From: Flavobacteriales bacterium
Lineage (GTDB): Bacteria > Bacteroidota > Bacteroidia > Flavobacteriales_F > PHOS-HE28
Length of the DNA stretch: 64,000 nucleotides
NCBI GenBank assembly: GCA_016721005.1
Contig: JADKJM010000007.1
Coordinates: forward strand, 124,001 to 188,000
Reading direction: 5' to 3'
Shown here: in pieces, positions 7,661 through 16,015 of the stretch
How the letters are laid out: each line of letters opens with the position of its first letter
Numbering within the stretch: position 1 is the stretch's first letter
Translations under genes and position numbers: made by a program
The notes under the pieces: generated by a model
What the model was told of the DNA's origin: nothing
Databases searched by the model: none
The model's input: the letters and a program-made list of their open reading frames with translations, nothing else

Positions 7661-9010
7661 CTATCCCTTGTAATGCCTCGGCTTCTTCTTCACCAACGCC
7701 TCCGCAGGCTCCGGCACCCAATGGTGCAAGCCACCCGCCAGCGGATCATCAAAGGTCTTCGGGATGTTGCCCGCAGCGGTGCGTTGGCCCCAGGTAAGGT
7801 GCTCCTTGCCATCATCCTTGCGCTCCATGGTGATGCATTCCTCCACGGGGCAAACGATGGAGCATAGGTTGCAACCCACGCAGTTCTCCTCGATGATCGT
7901 CGGCTTGCGGTCGGCGGGATCGTTGCTGAGCGCGATCGCTTGGTGCGCGCCGTCCTCGCAGGCGGTGTAGCAGAGTTGGCAGCCGATGCACTTGTCGGGA
8001 TTGATCTCCGCGACGACCTTGTACTTTAGGTTGAGGTCCTCCCAATGCAGGATGTTCGGAAGCGCTTTGCCACGGAAGTCCTCGATGGTCTTGAAGCCCT
8101 TGTCATCCATGTAGCGCTCCAGGCCGGGCAGCAATTCGCGGATGATGCCGAAGCCGTAATGCATCACAGCGGTACACACTTGCACGGTGGTCGCGCCGAG
8201 CAGGATGAACTCCGCCGCATCCTTCCAGTTCTCCACGCCACCGATGCCGCTGATGGGAATGCCCACCTGCTGGTCCTGCGCGCAGTTCTTCAGCATGTTC
8301 AAGGCGATCGGCTTCACGGCCGGGCCGCAGTAGCCGCCGTTGGTGCTCTTGCCATCCACGTTGGGGAAGGGTACGAAGGTGTCGAGGTCCACACCCACCA
8401 CACTTTGGATGGTGTTGATCAACGAGATCGCATCGCTACCACCAGCCTTTGCCGCACGCGCCGGACGGGTGATGTCCGAGATGTTCGGCGTGAGCTTCGT
8501 GATCACCGGGATCTTGGCCACCTCCTTCACCCACTCCACGATCATTTGCAACACTTTGGGTTCCTGGCCCACCGCGCTGCCCATGCCGCGTTCACACATC
8601 CCGTGCGGACAACCGAAGTTGAGCTCGATGCCATCGGCCCCAGCGTTCTCCACATCGCGCACGATCTGGTGCCATTCCTCCTTCGTCTCCACCATCAGCG
8701 ATGCGATCACCGCGTGCTCCGGGAAGCGCTTCTTCACCTCGCTGATCTCGCGGAGGTTGTCCTTCAGCGGCCGGTCGGTGATGAGCTCGATGTTGGAAAA
8801 GCCGACCATGCGGTTGTCGCGGTAGTTCACAGCGCCGTAACGGCTGCTCACGTTCACCACGGGCACGCCGAGCGTCTTCCACACGGCACCACCCCAGCCC
8901 GCGTCGAAGGCTTTCATGATCTGGTAGCCGCTATTGGTCGGTGGCGCCGATGCCAGCCAGAAGGGGTTCGGGCTTTTGATGCCGGCGAGGTTGGTTCGGA
9001 GGTCTGCCAT
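7661..9010 (-). CDS. preA: NAD-dependent dihydropyrimidine dehydrogenase, subunit PreA
   Basis: A 449-residue protein. Residues 1-320 form the FMN-binding dihydroorotate-dehydrogenase-like barrel (KSPNPFWLASAPPTNSGYQI, then LNFGCPHGMCERGMGSAVGQ containing the active-site Cys region, KLTPNI, and GIGGVENWKDA). The C-terminus has two ferredoxin-type clusters, CIGCQLCYTAC and CVGCNLCSIVC. PreA works with PreT to reduce uracil or thymine to the 5,6-dihydro base using NADH; the partner gene lies upstream, separated by hicBA. The protein is cytoplasmic. It is somewhat longer than E. coli PreA, with the extra length in the tail after the second cluster. Confidence 0.93.
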   Translation of the reverse strand: MADLRTNLAGIKSPNPFWLASAPPTNSGYQIMKAFDAGWGGAVWKTLGVPVVNVSSRYGAVNYRDNRMVGFSNIELITDRPLKDNLREISEVKKRFPEHAVIASLMVETKEEWHQIVRDVENAGADGIELNFGCPHGMCERGMGSAVGQEPKVLQMIVEWVKEVAKIPVITKLTPNISDITRPARAAKAGGSDAISLINTIQSVVGVDLDTFVPFPNVDGKSTNGGYCGPAVKPIALNMLKNCAQDQQVGIPISGIGGVENWKDAAEFILLGATTVQVCTAVMHYGFGIIRELLPGLERYMDDKGFKTIEDFRGKALPNILHWEDLNLKYKVVAEINPDKCIGCQLCYTACEDGAHQAIALSNDPADRKPTIIEENCVGCNLCSIVCPVEECITMERKDDGKEHLTWGQRTAAGNIPKTFDDPLAGGLHHWVPEPAEALVKKKPRHYKG

Positions 9011-9044
9011 GTCGATCAGATCAATCGGGTTCGTTCGTCCTAGA

Positions 9045-9233
9045 TCACTTTACGGGAGGAATATCCAGCTGCTTGCAGATCTTGGCGCAAAGCAGGTCGG
9101 CCAGTTCGCGGTGCCTGCCTACCGCTGTTCGCTTCTGATTGGCCGGGTTCAGATAGATCGCGTGGTTCCCACCTTCCCGCATCAGCACGCAACCGTTGCG
9201 CTCCAAGTGCTTGATCAGCACAAGACGCTTCAT
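9045..9233 (-). CDS. hicA: HicA-family mRNA interferase toxin
   Basis: A 62-residue protein with the HicA double-stranded RNA-binding-like fold: the N-terminal LIKHLERNGCVLMREGGNHA contains the conserved catalytic His, and the ending is ICKQLDIPPVK. Family length is about 60-90. It starts directly after the hicB stop, a compact hicBA operon in antitoxin-first order. Predicted activity is ribosome-independent mRNA cleavage, neutralised by HicB. The canonical hydrophobic position before RH reads AVGRHREL rather than VPRH, a mild change. The pair sits between preT and preA, which are normally adjacent. Confidence 0.85.
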   Translation of the reverse strand: MKRLVLIKHLERNGCVLMREGGNHAIYLNPANQKRTAVGRHRELADLLCAKICKQLDIPPVK

Positions 9234-9449
9234 TCACACCACCTTCAGGTCCGCCCGTGAAACGTCTCGTCCAGCGTTGTCCAAGGCGGCTTGCTCCTTG
9301 TTGGCCAAGAAGAGTTGCTCCATCGCGTCGCGAAGGTTCTCCATGAGCTCCTCCTTGGTACGCCCTTGGGAGATCACTTCCGGAAGCTCTTCCAGTTGGC
9401 CGACGAGCCACCCGTCCGGTGACCGCTCGATGATCGCTGTGAGTTGCAT
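9234..9449 (-). CDS. hicB: HicB-family antitoxin
   Basis: A 71-residue protein from MQLTAIIERS. The upstream extension of the frame runs into the promoter and preT and is discarded. It shows the HicB partial RNase-H-like fold: AIIERSPDGWLVGQLEELPE, followed by SQGRTKEELMENLRDAMEQL. There is no obvious C-terminal helix-turn-helix, so autoregulation may need complex formation or another domain. The hicA start follows its stop immediately. A good Bacteroidota-type promoter lies just upstream within the end of preT, which suggests expression independent of the catabolic operon. Confidence 0.83.
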   Translation of the reverse strand: MQLTAIIERSPDGWLVGQLEELPEVISQGRTKEELMENLRDAMEQLFLANKEQAALDNAGRDVSRADLKVV

Positions 9450-9466
9450 GGGTTCTCGGTGTCTTT

Positions 9467-9499
9467 CAAATGTACGGCCGGTCGCACTCACTTCTTCAA
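9467..9499 (-). promoter_or_regulatory. Predicted Bacteroidota-type promoter for hicBA
   Basis: On the minus strand a TTG (9499-9497) is followed after 22 nt by TACATTTG (9474-9467), matching the Bacteroidota -7 consensus TAnnTTTG. The hicB ATG lies about 18 nt downstream. The upstream element falls within the 3' end of preT. Motif-only prediction. Confidence 0.45.
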
Positions 9500-10831
9500 G
9501 TACGCATCGATCCCCCACGCCGCTTTCTTCGCTTCCGCCGCCGCGTTCACCACTTCCACACCGCCATTCACCGCATCTCCTGCCGCGAAGTACTTCGGGT
9601 TATTGGTCTGATAGTGCTCGTTCACCACAATGCGGCCGCGGTTGTCGAGGATGCGGCCCTTGTGGTCCAGTTCCAGTCCTTTCACTTGCTCCAAGAGCTC
9701 CACCTGTTTGCCTTGGCCGGTACCGAGCAACACCATGTCACACGGCTCCACGAACTCGCTGCCAGCGATCGCTTCGATCTTGCCGTAAGCTGCTTTGTTG
9801 CGGATGAATTTCACACCGGTCACGGACTTGTCGCCCATCACTTCAACCGGCGTCACGTTGAACAGTGCCTTCGCGCCGCTCTTCTTCGCGAGATCGAATT
9901 CGAAGCTGTACGCACCCATCTCATCCGGTCCACGACGGTAGGCGATCAACACGCTCTCCGCGCCCATCCGACAACTTTCGCTGGCGGCGTCCATCGCGGT
10001 GTTGCCGCCACCGAGCACGATCACCTTGGTGCCGATCGGCGTCTTGTGGTGCTGCATGCGCAGCTCCTCCACAAACTCCAACGCGCCGATCACGCCTTGC
10101 TTGTCCTCGCCCGGCACACCCAAAGTGGATGTTCCGCCCAAGCCAATGCCGATGAAGATGGCGTCGTAGCCTCTCTCCAACCTGTCAAAGTCAGCGCGAC
10201 CCTCGATGGGCTTGTTGTAGTGGATGTTGAACTCGAACTGGTCCCGCAGGTAACTGACCTCGTCCAACGCTTGTTCGTTGGTGAGCTTGTACGGCGCCAC
10301 ACCATACACGCAAAGTCCGCTGGGCTTGGCCTTCGCTTCGAAGATCTCCACCGCGTGACCCAGCATCCGAAGCTCGCATGCTGCCGAGATCCCCGCAGGA
10401 CCAGCGCCGATCACCGCGACCTTCTTCCCGGTGCCCTGACCCATGCGGAACAACTTCTTCTTCGTGCGGATCACCAGTTCCGTAGCATGCGCCTGCAAGC
10501 GTCCGATCTCGATCGGCTTCACGTCGCTGTGGATGTACACGCACGCGCCCTCGCACAACTCCTCGGTGGGGCACACGTTCCCGCAGGCATGGCCCATCCA
10601 GTTGCTGTCGTAGATCGTCTTGGCGGCGCCGTCCTTGTTGTCGCTGTTGATCTGCCGGATGAAGAGCGGGATATCGATCCCTGTGGGGCACGCGGTGATG
10701 CACGGCGCATCATAGCAGTAAAGGCAGCGGGAGCTCTCGTAGTACGCTTCCGTGTCCGTCATCAACGGCTTCTTCGGGTGGAAGTTCGCCGCGAACTCGG
10801 CTTCGGTGGTGGGTTTCTTGTACTCTGCCAT
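9488..10831 (-). CDS. preT: NAD(P)-dependent dihydropyrimidine dehydrogenase, subunit PreT
   Basis: A 447-residue flavoprotein homologous to the small subunit of glutamate synthase and to the N-terminal half of mammalian DPD. The N-terminus carries cysteine motifs for Fe-S clusters (CLYCYDAPCITACPTG, then CGNVCPTEELCEGAC). The FAD-binding site is VAVIGAGPAGISAACEL. The NADH site is VIVLGGGNTAMDAA, and a further FAD contact is YFAAGDAVNGG. It transfers electrons from NADH to PreA. It is the most upstream gene of the minus-strand pyrimidine run. hicBA separates it from preA by about 480 nt. Confidence 0.92.
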   Translation of the reverse strand: MAEYKKPTTEAEFAANFHPKKPLMTDTEAYYESSRCLYCYDAPCITACPTGIDIPLFIRQINSDNKDGAAKTIYDSNWMGHACGNVCPTEELCEGACVYIHSDVKPIEIGRLQAHATELVIRTKKKLFRMGQGTGKKVAVIGAGPAGISAACELRMLGHAVEIFEAKAKPSGLCVYGVAPYKLTNEQALDEVSYLRDQFEFNIHYNKPIEGRADFDRLERGYDAIFIGIGLGGTSTLGVPGEDKQGVIGALEFVEELRMQHHKTPIGTKVIVLGGGNTAMDAASESCRMGAESVLIAYRRGPDEMGAYSFEFDLAKKSGAKALFNVTPVEVMGDKSVTGVKFIRNKAAYGKIEAIAGSEFVEPCDMVLLGTGQGKQVELLEQVKGLELDHKGRILDNRGRIVVNEHYQTNNPKYFAAGDAVNGGVEVVNAAAEAKKAAWGIDAYLKK

Positions 10832-10947
10832 TGGAATGAGGACGGTATGCTGAGGAGGCTGACCTTAGTGATCAGCGCTGACCTGGTTTGCTGAGGTCAT
10901 TGAAAGGAACGCTGATCATGCGATGGTCGGATCGATCATGATGGACA

Positions 10948-11403
10948 TTGACCAAATCTAAGTGGTGTTCGTGGTTGTCCATGAGCGGTCCGCGAAGACT
11001 CGATACCCGGGGGGTATCCATCGATCGGGCAAGCATTCGTGATGGCCGTGAGACCAGCATGATGCTCAGCTGCTTCGATAGTTCGGGTGTTGCCTTGTAC
11101 CGCAGCACGCCGAACGTCACCTGCCACCAGAACGTCGGTATTGAGGATGGGCCGATCGAACACGACCGCTCCTTCAACATCACCAGTGATGAGAACGGCC
11201 AGGTGTTGCTTTCCCTCCCTCGGTCGTTCACCCAAGGAACATTGTCCCTGTTCGATGCGATCGGTCGCGTCGTTGCGGTCAGGCGAATAACCGCGTTCAC
11301 ATCAAAGTTCTCGAGTGGACCGATCGGCACCGGGATCTTCCTTGCAGTGCTTACCGACGACGACGAAGAACGGTGGACCACCCGTTGGTTGAACGAACGG
11401 TAG
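10948..11403 (+). CDS. Possible fragment of a T9SS-sorted protein
   Basis: This plus-strand frame lies alone in a 575-bp gap between minus-strand genes. The C-terminal half, ENGQVLLSLPRSFTQGTLSL, then FDAIGRVVAVRR and a final TGIFLAVLTDDDEERWTTRW, looks like a type A T9SS sorting domain. The N-terminal half shows no signal peptide or recognisable domain, so it is either a fragment whose front has been lost or a frame with an uncertain start. Nothing else was recognised in the rest of the gap. The sorting-domain resemblance is moderate and the coding call tentative. Confidence 0.4.
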   Translation: MTKSKWCSWLSMSGPRRLDTRGVSIDRASIRDGRETSMMLSCFDSSGVALYRSTPNVTCHQNVGIEDGPIEHDRSFNITSDENGQVLLSLPRSFTQGTLSLFDAIGRVVAVRRITAFTSKFSSGPIGTGIFLAVLTDDDEERWTTRWLNER

Positions 11404-11406
11404 GAG

Positions 11407-12156
11407 CTAGAGTCCCGCGTTCATCAGCTTCCCGCTCGCAAGCAGCTTGTGCAGGTATGGCCGCCCAAGCGTATGTTTCATGGCCTCCACATGGCCCATG
11501 CTGTGGCAATCGCTGCCAATGAGTTCGTAAGCCCCCGCATCGATCAACTTCTCGGCGATCTGCTTGGCCTGCGGTCCGTACGCTCCTGCCAACGCGATCA
11601 TGTTGAGTTGGAAGAGCACGCCGCGTTCCTTCAACCGCTCGAACTTGGAGTAGTCGTTGTACCAGAAACTGTAGCGCTCCGGGTGCGCGAGCACCGGCTT
11701 GTAGCCTTGGGTCTGCATCTGGAAGATCACCGGAAGCAACACTTGCGGCTCACTCAGGAAAGGCAACTCGAACAGCAGGAGCTTGTCACCGAAGGTGAGC
11801 ACCTCCTTGCGTTGGATGCGTTGTTCCAGTTCATGATCGAGATAGTACTCGGCGGCAGCATCCACTTCGATGTCCAGCCCGACGCGCTTCACTTCAGCAC
11901 GCAACTTCTCCAAGCCACCAAGGATGATCTCCGGCGTGTTCCTGTAGCCATCGGCCATGCTGTGCGGGGTGGTCACCACCTTGCGGTAGCCGAGTTCGCG
12001 CATGGCGTTGAGCAGTTCGATGCTCTGCTCCAAGGTCTGCGAGCCGTCGTCGATACCCGGTATGAAGTGCGAATGGATATCGCAGCGCAACACGCTCAGG
12101 TCGGCATCGGGGAGTGATGCTTCCTTGGAACCGAAGAGCTTACCGAAGAGGCCCAT
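11407..12156 (-). CDS. CpsB/CapC-type tyrosine-protein phosphatase (PHP domain)
   Basis: A 249-residue PHP-fold metal hydrolase starting at MGLFGKLFGSKE; eight upstream codons in frame are ignored. Metal-binding motifs: CDIHSHFIPGIDDGSQTLEQ (HxH), VVTTPHSM, DAAAEYYLD, PVLAHPERY and IGSDCHSMGHV. Relatives dephosphorylate the Wzc/CpsD-like tyrosine kinase that controls polysaccharide export, which fits its place at the end of the polysaccharide cluster; no kinase is seen in the window. It ends LASGKLMNAGL, and fragments encoding this same ending recur at 55.7, 56.4 and 57.1 kb. Confidence 0.85.
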   Translation of the reverse strand: MGLFGKLFGSKEASLPDADLSVLRCDIHSHFIPGIDDGSQTLEQSIELLNAMRELGYRKVVTTPHSMADGYRNTPEIILGGLEKLRAEVKRVGLDIEVDAAAEYYLDHELEQRIQRKEVLTFGDKLLLFELPFLSEPQVLLPVIFQMQTQGYKPVLAHPERYSFWYNDYSKFERLKERGVLFQLNMIALAGAYGPQAKQIAEKLIDAGAYELIGSDCHSMGHVEAMKHTLGRPYLHKLLASGKLMNAGL

Positions 12157-12390
12157 GGGGTGTGGTACCGCGAAGGACACGGAGGGCGCAAAGGGAAGGC
12201 AGGAGCGGTGTCATGTCAACCACGGTGCTGAATGTGTTTCGGTACAGAGGGACACAAGCACACGACATTAAACGCAGAGGCGCAGAGAACGCTGAGAAGA
12301 ATTGGGGGGCAGGCCGCAAGCGGCCATTGAGAGCGCGGAGGAAATGCCCAAGCAGCCTTGGAGAACGCAGAGAAATGCCCTGGCCGCGCA
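12157..12390. other. Intergenic region with degenerate repeat words
   Basis: No gene is supported in these 234 bp between the PHP phosphatase and rmlB. They contain AACGCAGAGGCGCAGAGAAC (12271-12290), a related GAGAACGCAGAGAAATG near 12361, and a small perfect hairpin GGCCGC-AA-GCGGCC. The words resemble the arms of the long inverted repeats elsewhere in the window, so this may be a decayed element. Confidence 0.5.
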
Positions 12391-13500
12391 TCAGCGGGCG
12401 TACTGGACTTCGTAGTAGCGGAGGTAGGCGCCGCTGGTCACGTGGTCCAGCCATTCGGTGTTGGCGAGGTACCAGTCCACGGTGCGTTCGAGACCGACCT
12501 CGAAGGTGATGCTCGGTTTCCAGCCCAGGTCGCGTTCGATCTTGCTGGCGTCGATCGCGTAGCGGAGATCGTGGCCTGCGCGGTCGGTGACATACGTGAT
12601 CAGCTTCGCGCTCTCCCCTTCCGCGCGACCGAGCTTCTGGTCCATGATGCGGCAGAGCAAGTGAACGAGGTCGATGTTCTTCCACTCGTTGTGGCCACCG
12701 ATGTTGTACGTCTCGCCATTCACGCCTTTGTGGAAAACGGCATCGATCGCACTCGCGTGATCCTCCACCCACAACCAATCGCGCACGTTCTCGCCCTTGC
12801 CATAGACCGGCAGTGGCTTGTTGTTCCGGATGTTGTTGATCATGAGCGGGATCAGCTTCTCCGGGAAATGATGACTGCCGTAGTTGTTGCTACAGTTGCT
12901 CACCACGAAGGGCAGCTTGTACGTGTTGCCATACGCACGCACGAAGTGATCGCTCGCAGCCTTGCTTGCGCTGTAAGGACTCTGAGGATCGTATGGTGTG
13001 GATTCCAGGAAGAGGCTATCGTCGTGAAGCGAGCCGTACACCTCGTCAGTACTCACGTGGTAGAAACGCACCTCACCCCGACCCTCTCCCGAGGAGAGGG
13101 GGGAATGCCCGGACAACCGATCCTTCCATGCTTCGCGGGCAACGTTCAATAGTGTCACTGTGCCGATGACGTTCGTCGTCACGAAGGCCATTGGGTCGCT
13201 GATGCTGCGATCCACATGGCTCTCGGCAGCGAGGTGGATCACACCATCGATCGCGTGCTCGGTGAAGACCATGGCCACCGCAACAGCGTCGCAGATATCG
13301 GCCTTCACGAAGGTGTAGTTCGGGGCCTTCTCCACATCACGCAGGTTCTCCAAGTTGCCCGCGTACGTGAGTGCATCGAGGTTGATGATGCGGTACTGAG
13401 GGTAGTTCTTCACGAAGCGCCGCACGACATGGCTGCCGATGAATCCGGCGCCACCGGTGATGAGGATCCGCCGTTCGGCGGACAAGGTGTTGCGTTGCAT
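12391..13500 (-). CDS. rmlB: dTDP-glucose 4,6-dehydratase
   Basis: A 369-residue extended short-chain dehydrogenase. The NAD site is ILITGGAGFIGSHVVRRF. The active site is VSTDEVYGSL (Thr-Asp-Glu) with YSASKAASDHFVRAY (YxxxK), followed by NCSNNYGSHHFPEKLIP and the DWLWVEDH motif. It converts dTDP-glucose to dTDP-4-keto-6-deoxyglucose; no rmlA, rmlC or rmlD is in the window, so the final sugar is unknown. Residues about 127-141 (SGHSPLSSGEGRGEVRF) are extra compared with typical RmlB just before the active-site strand, and are encoded by a perfect palindrome that appears inserted in frame. Confidence 0.92.
   Translation of the reverse strand: MQRNTLSAERRILITGGAGFIGSHVVRRFVKNYPQYRIINLDALTYAGNLENLRDVEKAPNYTFVKADICDAVAVAMVFTEHAIDGVIHLAAESHVDRSISDPMAFVTTNVIGTVTLLNVAREAWKDRLSGHSPLSSGEGRGEVRFYHVSTDEVYGSLHDDSLFLESTPYDPQSPYSASKAASDHFVRAYGNTYKLPFVVSNCSNNYGSHHFPEKLIPLMINNIRNNKPLPVYGKGENVRDWLWVEDHASAIDAVFHKGVNGETYNIGGHNEWKNIDLVHLLCRIMDQKLGRAEGESAKLITYVTDRAGHDLRYAIDASKIERDLGWKPSITFEVGLERTVDWYLANTEWLDHVTSGAYLRYYEVQYAR
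13082..13100. repeat. Palindrome inside rmlB (8-bp stem, 3-nt loop)
   Basis: CCCTCTCC-CGA-GGAGAGGG is a perfect hairpin in the rmlB coding region, preceded by CCTCACCCCGA. It belongs to a widely seen class of GAGAGGG palindromic repeats usually found between genes. Here it encodes a Ser/Gly-rich insertion (SSGEGRGE) and keeps the frame open. Confidence 0.65.
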
Positions 13501-13512
13501 GGTCAGCTCATT

Positions 13513-13599
<87 letters not shown>

Positions 13600-13605
13600 T
13601 GCATT

Positions 13606-14904
13606 CTACAGGCTCCAATAACTAAGGTCCTTGATCTTCTTGCGGAAGACGCCCTTCAGATCCACGAGGACGCCCTTCGGCTTCATCATGCCCTTGAACC
13701 AGGCTTCGTCCTTGCTGGCGTACTCGCTGTGGTTCACCGCGACGATGATGGCATCGTACGGACCCTTCATCTCCGGTGCGAGCTTGTAGCCGTATTCGTG
13801 TTCCACCTCGGCGGCGTCGGCGTGCGGATCGGTCACATCAACGGTGCAACTGAAGCTCTTCAACTCGTTCACCACGTCGGCCACCTTGCTGTTGCGGATA
13901 TCGGTGACGTTCTCTTTGAAGGTTGCGCCCATAACCAGCACGCGCGCATCCGCAGGGTTGGTGCCTGAAGCGATGATCTTCTTCACCGTCTGCTTCGCGG
14001 TGTAGCCCCCCATGCTGTCGTTCACGAAACGACCGGCATCGATGATCTGCGCGTGGTAGCCGAGTTCCTTCGCCTTGTACACGAGGTAGTACGGATCTAC
14101 GCCGATGCAATGCCCGCCGACGAGGCCGGGTTGGAACTTGAGGAAGTTCCATTTGGTGCCCGCCGCTTCCAACACGTCGTAGGTGTTGATGCCCATGCGG
14201 TTGAAGATGATCGAGAGCTCATTGATCAACGCGATGTTCACATCGCGTTGCGTGTTCTCGATGATCTTGGCGGCCTCGGCCACCTTGATGCTCGCAGCGC
14301 GATGCACACCGGCCTTCACTACTAGTTCGTACACCTTGGCGATGATCTCCGCGCTCTCCGGATCGCAACCACTGCTCACCTTGATGATGCTCGACAATGT
14401 GTGCTCCTTGTCGCCTGGATTGATGCGCTCCGGTGAGTAACCAACCTTGAAGTCTTCCACGAACTTCAGGTTGCTCAAGCGCTCGAGCAACGGCACGCAA
14501 TCCTCTTCCGTGCAGCCGGGATACACCGTGCTCTCGTACACCACGTAGTCGTTCTTCTTCAACACCTGCCCCACTGTGCGCGTGGCACCGAGCAACGGTC
14601 CGAGGTCCGGGATGTTCTGGCTGTCGATCGGCGTGGGCACCGCGACGATGAAGAACTCCACGTCCTTCAGATCCTCGAGGTCGGCGGAGAAGTGGATGTC
14701 GCAACCTTCAAATTCCTTCGCGTCCAATTCGTTGCTCGGGTCCTCGCCACGGCGCATCATGTCCACGCGGTTCTGGTTGATGTCGAAGCCCACGACCTTG
14801 ATCTTCCGTGCAAAGGCCAGCGCGATCGGCAGGCCCACATAGCCGAGCCCGATCACGGCCAACTTGGCCTCCTTCCTTACCAACTTATCGTACAGGTTGC
14901 TCAT
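13606..14904 (-). CDS. wbpA: UDP-N-acetylglucosamine 6-dehydrogenase (WbpA/TviB type)
   Basis: A 432-residue nucleotide-sugar dehydrogenase. The NAD site is LAVIGLGYVGLPIALAFA. The segment VAVPTPIDSQNIPDLGPL and STVYPGCTEEDCVPLLE are features of the TviB/WbpA branch rather than UDP-glucose dehydrogenase. The catalytic Cys is in GGHCIGVDPYYL. It would oxidise UDP-GlcNAc to UDP-GlcNAc-uronate. WbpB-like, WbpD-like and WbpE-like genes nearby give the route to UDP-2,3-diacetamido-2,3-dideoxy-uronate, as in Pseudomonas B-band O-antigen. Its start overlaps the end of the WbpB-like gene by 20 nt. Confidence 0.85.
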   Translation of the reverse strand: MSNLYDKLVRKEAKLAVIGLGYVGLPIALAFARKIKVVGFDINQNRVDMMRRGEDPSNELDAKEFEGCDIHFSADLEDLKDVEFFIVAVPTPIDSQNIPDLGPLLGATRTVGQVLKKNDYVVYESTVYPGCTEEDCVPLLERLSNLKFVEDFKVGYSPERINPGDKEHTLSSIIKVSSGCDPESAEIIAKVYELVVKAGVHRAASIKVAEAAKIIENTQRDVNIALINELSIIFNRMGINTYDVLEAAGTKWNFLKFQPGLVGGHCIGVDPYYLVYKAKELGYHAQIIDAGRFVNDSMGGYTAKQTVKKIIASGTNPADARVLVMGATFKENVTDIRNSKVADVVNELKSFSCTVDVTDPHADAAEVEHEYGYKLAPEMKGPYDAIIVAVNHSEYASKDEAWFKGMMKPKGVLVDLKGVFRKKIKDLSYWSL

Positions 14905-15913
14905 CCCTCTTTCGGTAAATGCGTTCGATGATCTCCACCACCTTCAAGCCTTCCAGCGCGTTGGTGGTGAGTGTGGTATGGCCTCTCAAGGTATCCACCA
15001 CGTTGTCGATGATGAAACCGTGGTTGTTCGCGCTGCCCTTGTAGGTGCCGTAATCGTTCGCCGGATTGGTGGGCGCGAGTTCGGGCATGGTGTAGCCCTC
15101 GATGTGACAGTACTCCACCTGGTCCATGTACTGCCCGCCGATCTTCACGCTGCCCTTGGCACCGATGATGGTCATGCTGCTTTCCATGTTCTTGTCCCAC
15201 ACGGCCGTGCTGTAGTTGATGCAACCCATGCCGCCGTTGCGGAATCGGAAGTTCACCAGACCGCTGTCCTCGAAGGCGGTGAGATCCTTGTGTGCGAAGT
15301 CGGCGAACTTCCCTTGGATGTCGGTGATGTCGCCGAAGAGCCAGTAGAGGATGTCCACGAAGTGACTGAATTGCGTGAAGAGCGTGCCGCCATCCAGGTC
15401 GGCCGTTCCCTTCCACCCCCCCTTCTTGTAGTAGCGCGCATCGCGGTTCCAGTAGCAGTTCACCTGCACCATGAACACATCGCCGAGTAGACCTTGCTCC
15501 ACCACGCCCTTGATCCATTGGCTCGGTGGCGAGTAGCGGTTCTGCATCACACCGAACACGGTCCGATGTACTTGCAATGCCTTGTACAGCACTGCTTCAC
15601 AACTGGCCTTGGTGAGTGCCATCGGTTTCTCACACACCACATGCTTGCGTGCTTCAAGCGCCTTCAGGCTGAAGGGTGCGTGCAAGCCGTTCGGTGTGCA
15701 GATGTTCACTACTTCGATCGCGGGAACGTCGCGCAGCATGGTGTCCACGTCCGAGAAGACAGGCACACCGAGCGCATCCGCACCGCTGTCTTTCGGCGGA
15801 AGGATGTCGCACACGGCAACAAGCTCCGTCTCCGGGTGTCGCTGGATCATGTCCGCGTGCCGCTTGCCGATGTGGCCGAGGCCCACCACTGCGAATCTGA
15901 TCTTCTCGCTCAT
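14885..15913 (-). CDS. wbpB: Gfo/Idh/MocA oxidoreductase, WbpB-like UDP-GlcNAcA 3-dehydrogenase
   Basis: The start at 15913 (MSEKIRFAVVGLGHIGKRHA) puts the Rossmann motif at the N-terminus; the longer frame reads into a repeat. The protein is 342 residues. The family motif is CEKPMALT with the catalytic Lys-Pro, and the C-terminal sugar-binding domain includes GTLFTQFSHFVDILYWLFGD. WbpB oxidises the 3-OH of UDP-GlcNAcA before transamination. The identification as WbpB rather than another oxidoreductase rests on its overlap with the wbpA-like gene and on the nearby acetyltransferase and aminotransferase. Confidence 0.82.
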   Translation of the reverse strand: MSEKIRFAVVGLGHIGKRHADMIQRHPETELVAVCDILPPKDSGADALGVPVFSDVDTMLRDVPAIEVVNICTPNGLHAPFSLKALEARKHVVCEKPMALTKASCEAVLYKALQVHRTVFGVMQNRYSPPSQWIKGVVEQGLLGDVFMVQVNCYWNRDARYYKKGGWKGTADLDGGTLFTQFSHFVDILYWLFGDITDIQGKFADFAHKDLTAFEDSGLVNFRFRNGGMGCINYSTAVWDKNMESSMTIIGAKGSVKIGGQYMDQVEYCHIEGYTMPELAPTNPANDYGTYKGSANNHGFIIDNVVDTLRGHTTLTTNALEGLKVVEIIERIYRKRDEQPVR

Positions 15914-15930
15914 GATCCGAACGCAATACG

Positions 15931-16000
15931 TCCACAGATGAATGCCGATGAACACCGATACGCGTCGGTACTCATCTGTGCCATCGGTGTCATCTGTGGA
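15931..16000. repeat. Imperfect long inverted repeat between wbpB-like and wbpD-like genes
   Basis: TCCACAGATGA (15931-15941) is the reverse complement of TCATCTGTGGA (15990-16000), and the stem continues imperfectly through ACACCGAT on the left (15952-15959) and ATCGGTGT on the right (15983-15990). The words resemble those of the other intergenic hairpins (CACAGATGA), but the sequence is different. It lies in the 102-bp gap between two same-strand genes. Confidence 0.65.
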
Positions 16001-16015
16001 TGCATTTCCAATTTC

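Noticed and set aside
8045..9043. 332-codon plus-strand frame opposite preA
   Set aside because: Histidine-rich antisense shadow of preA without recognisable features.
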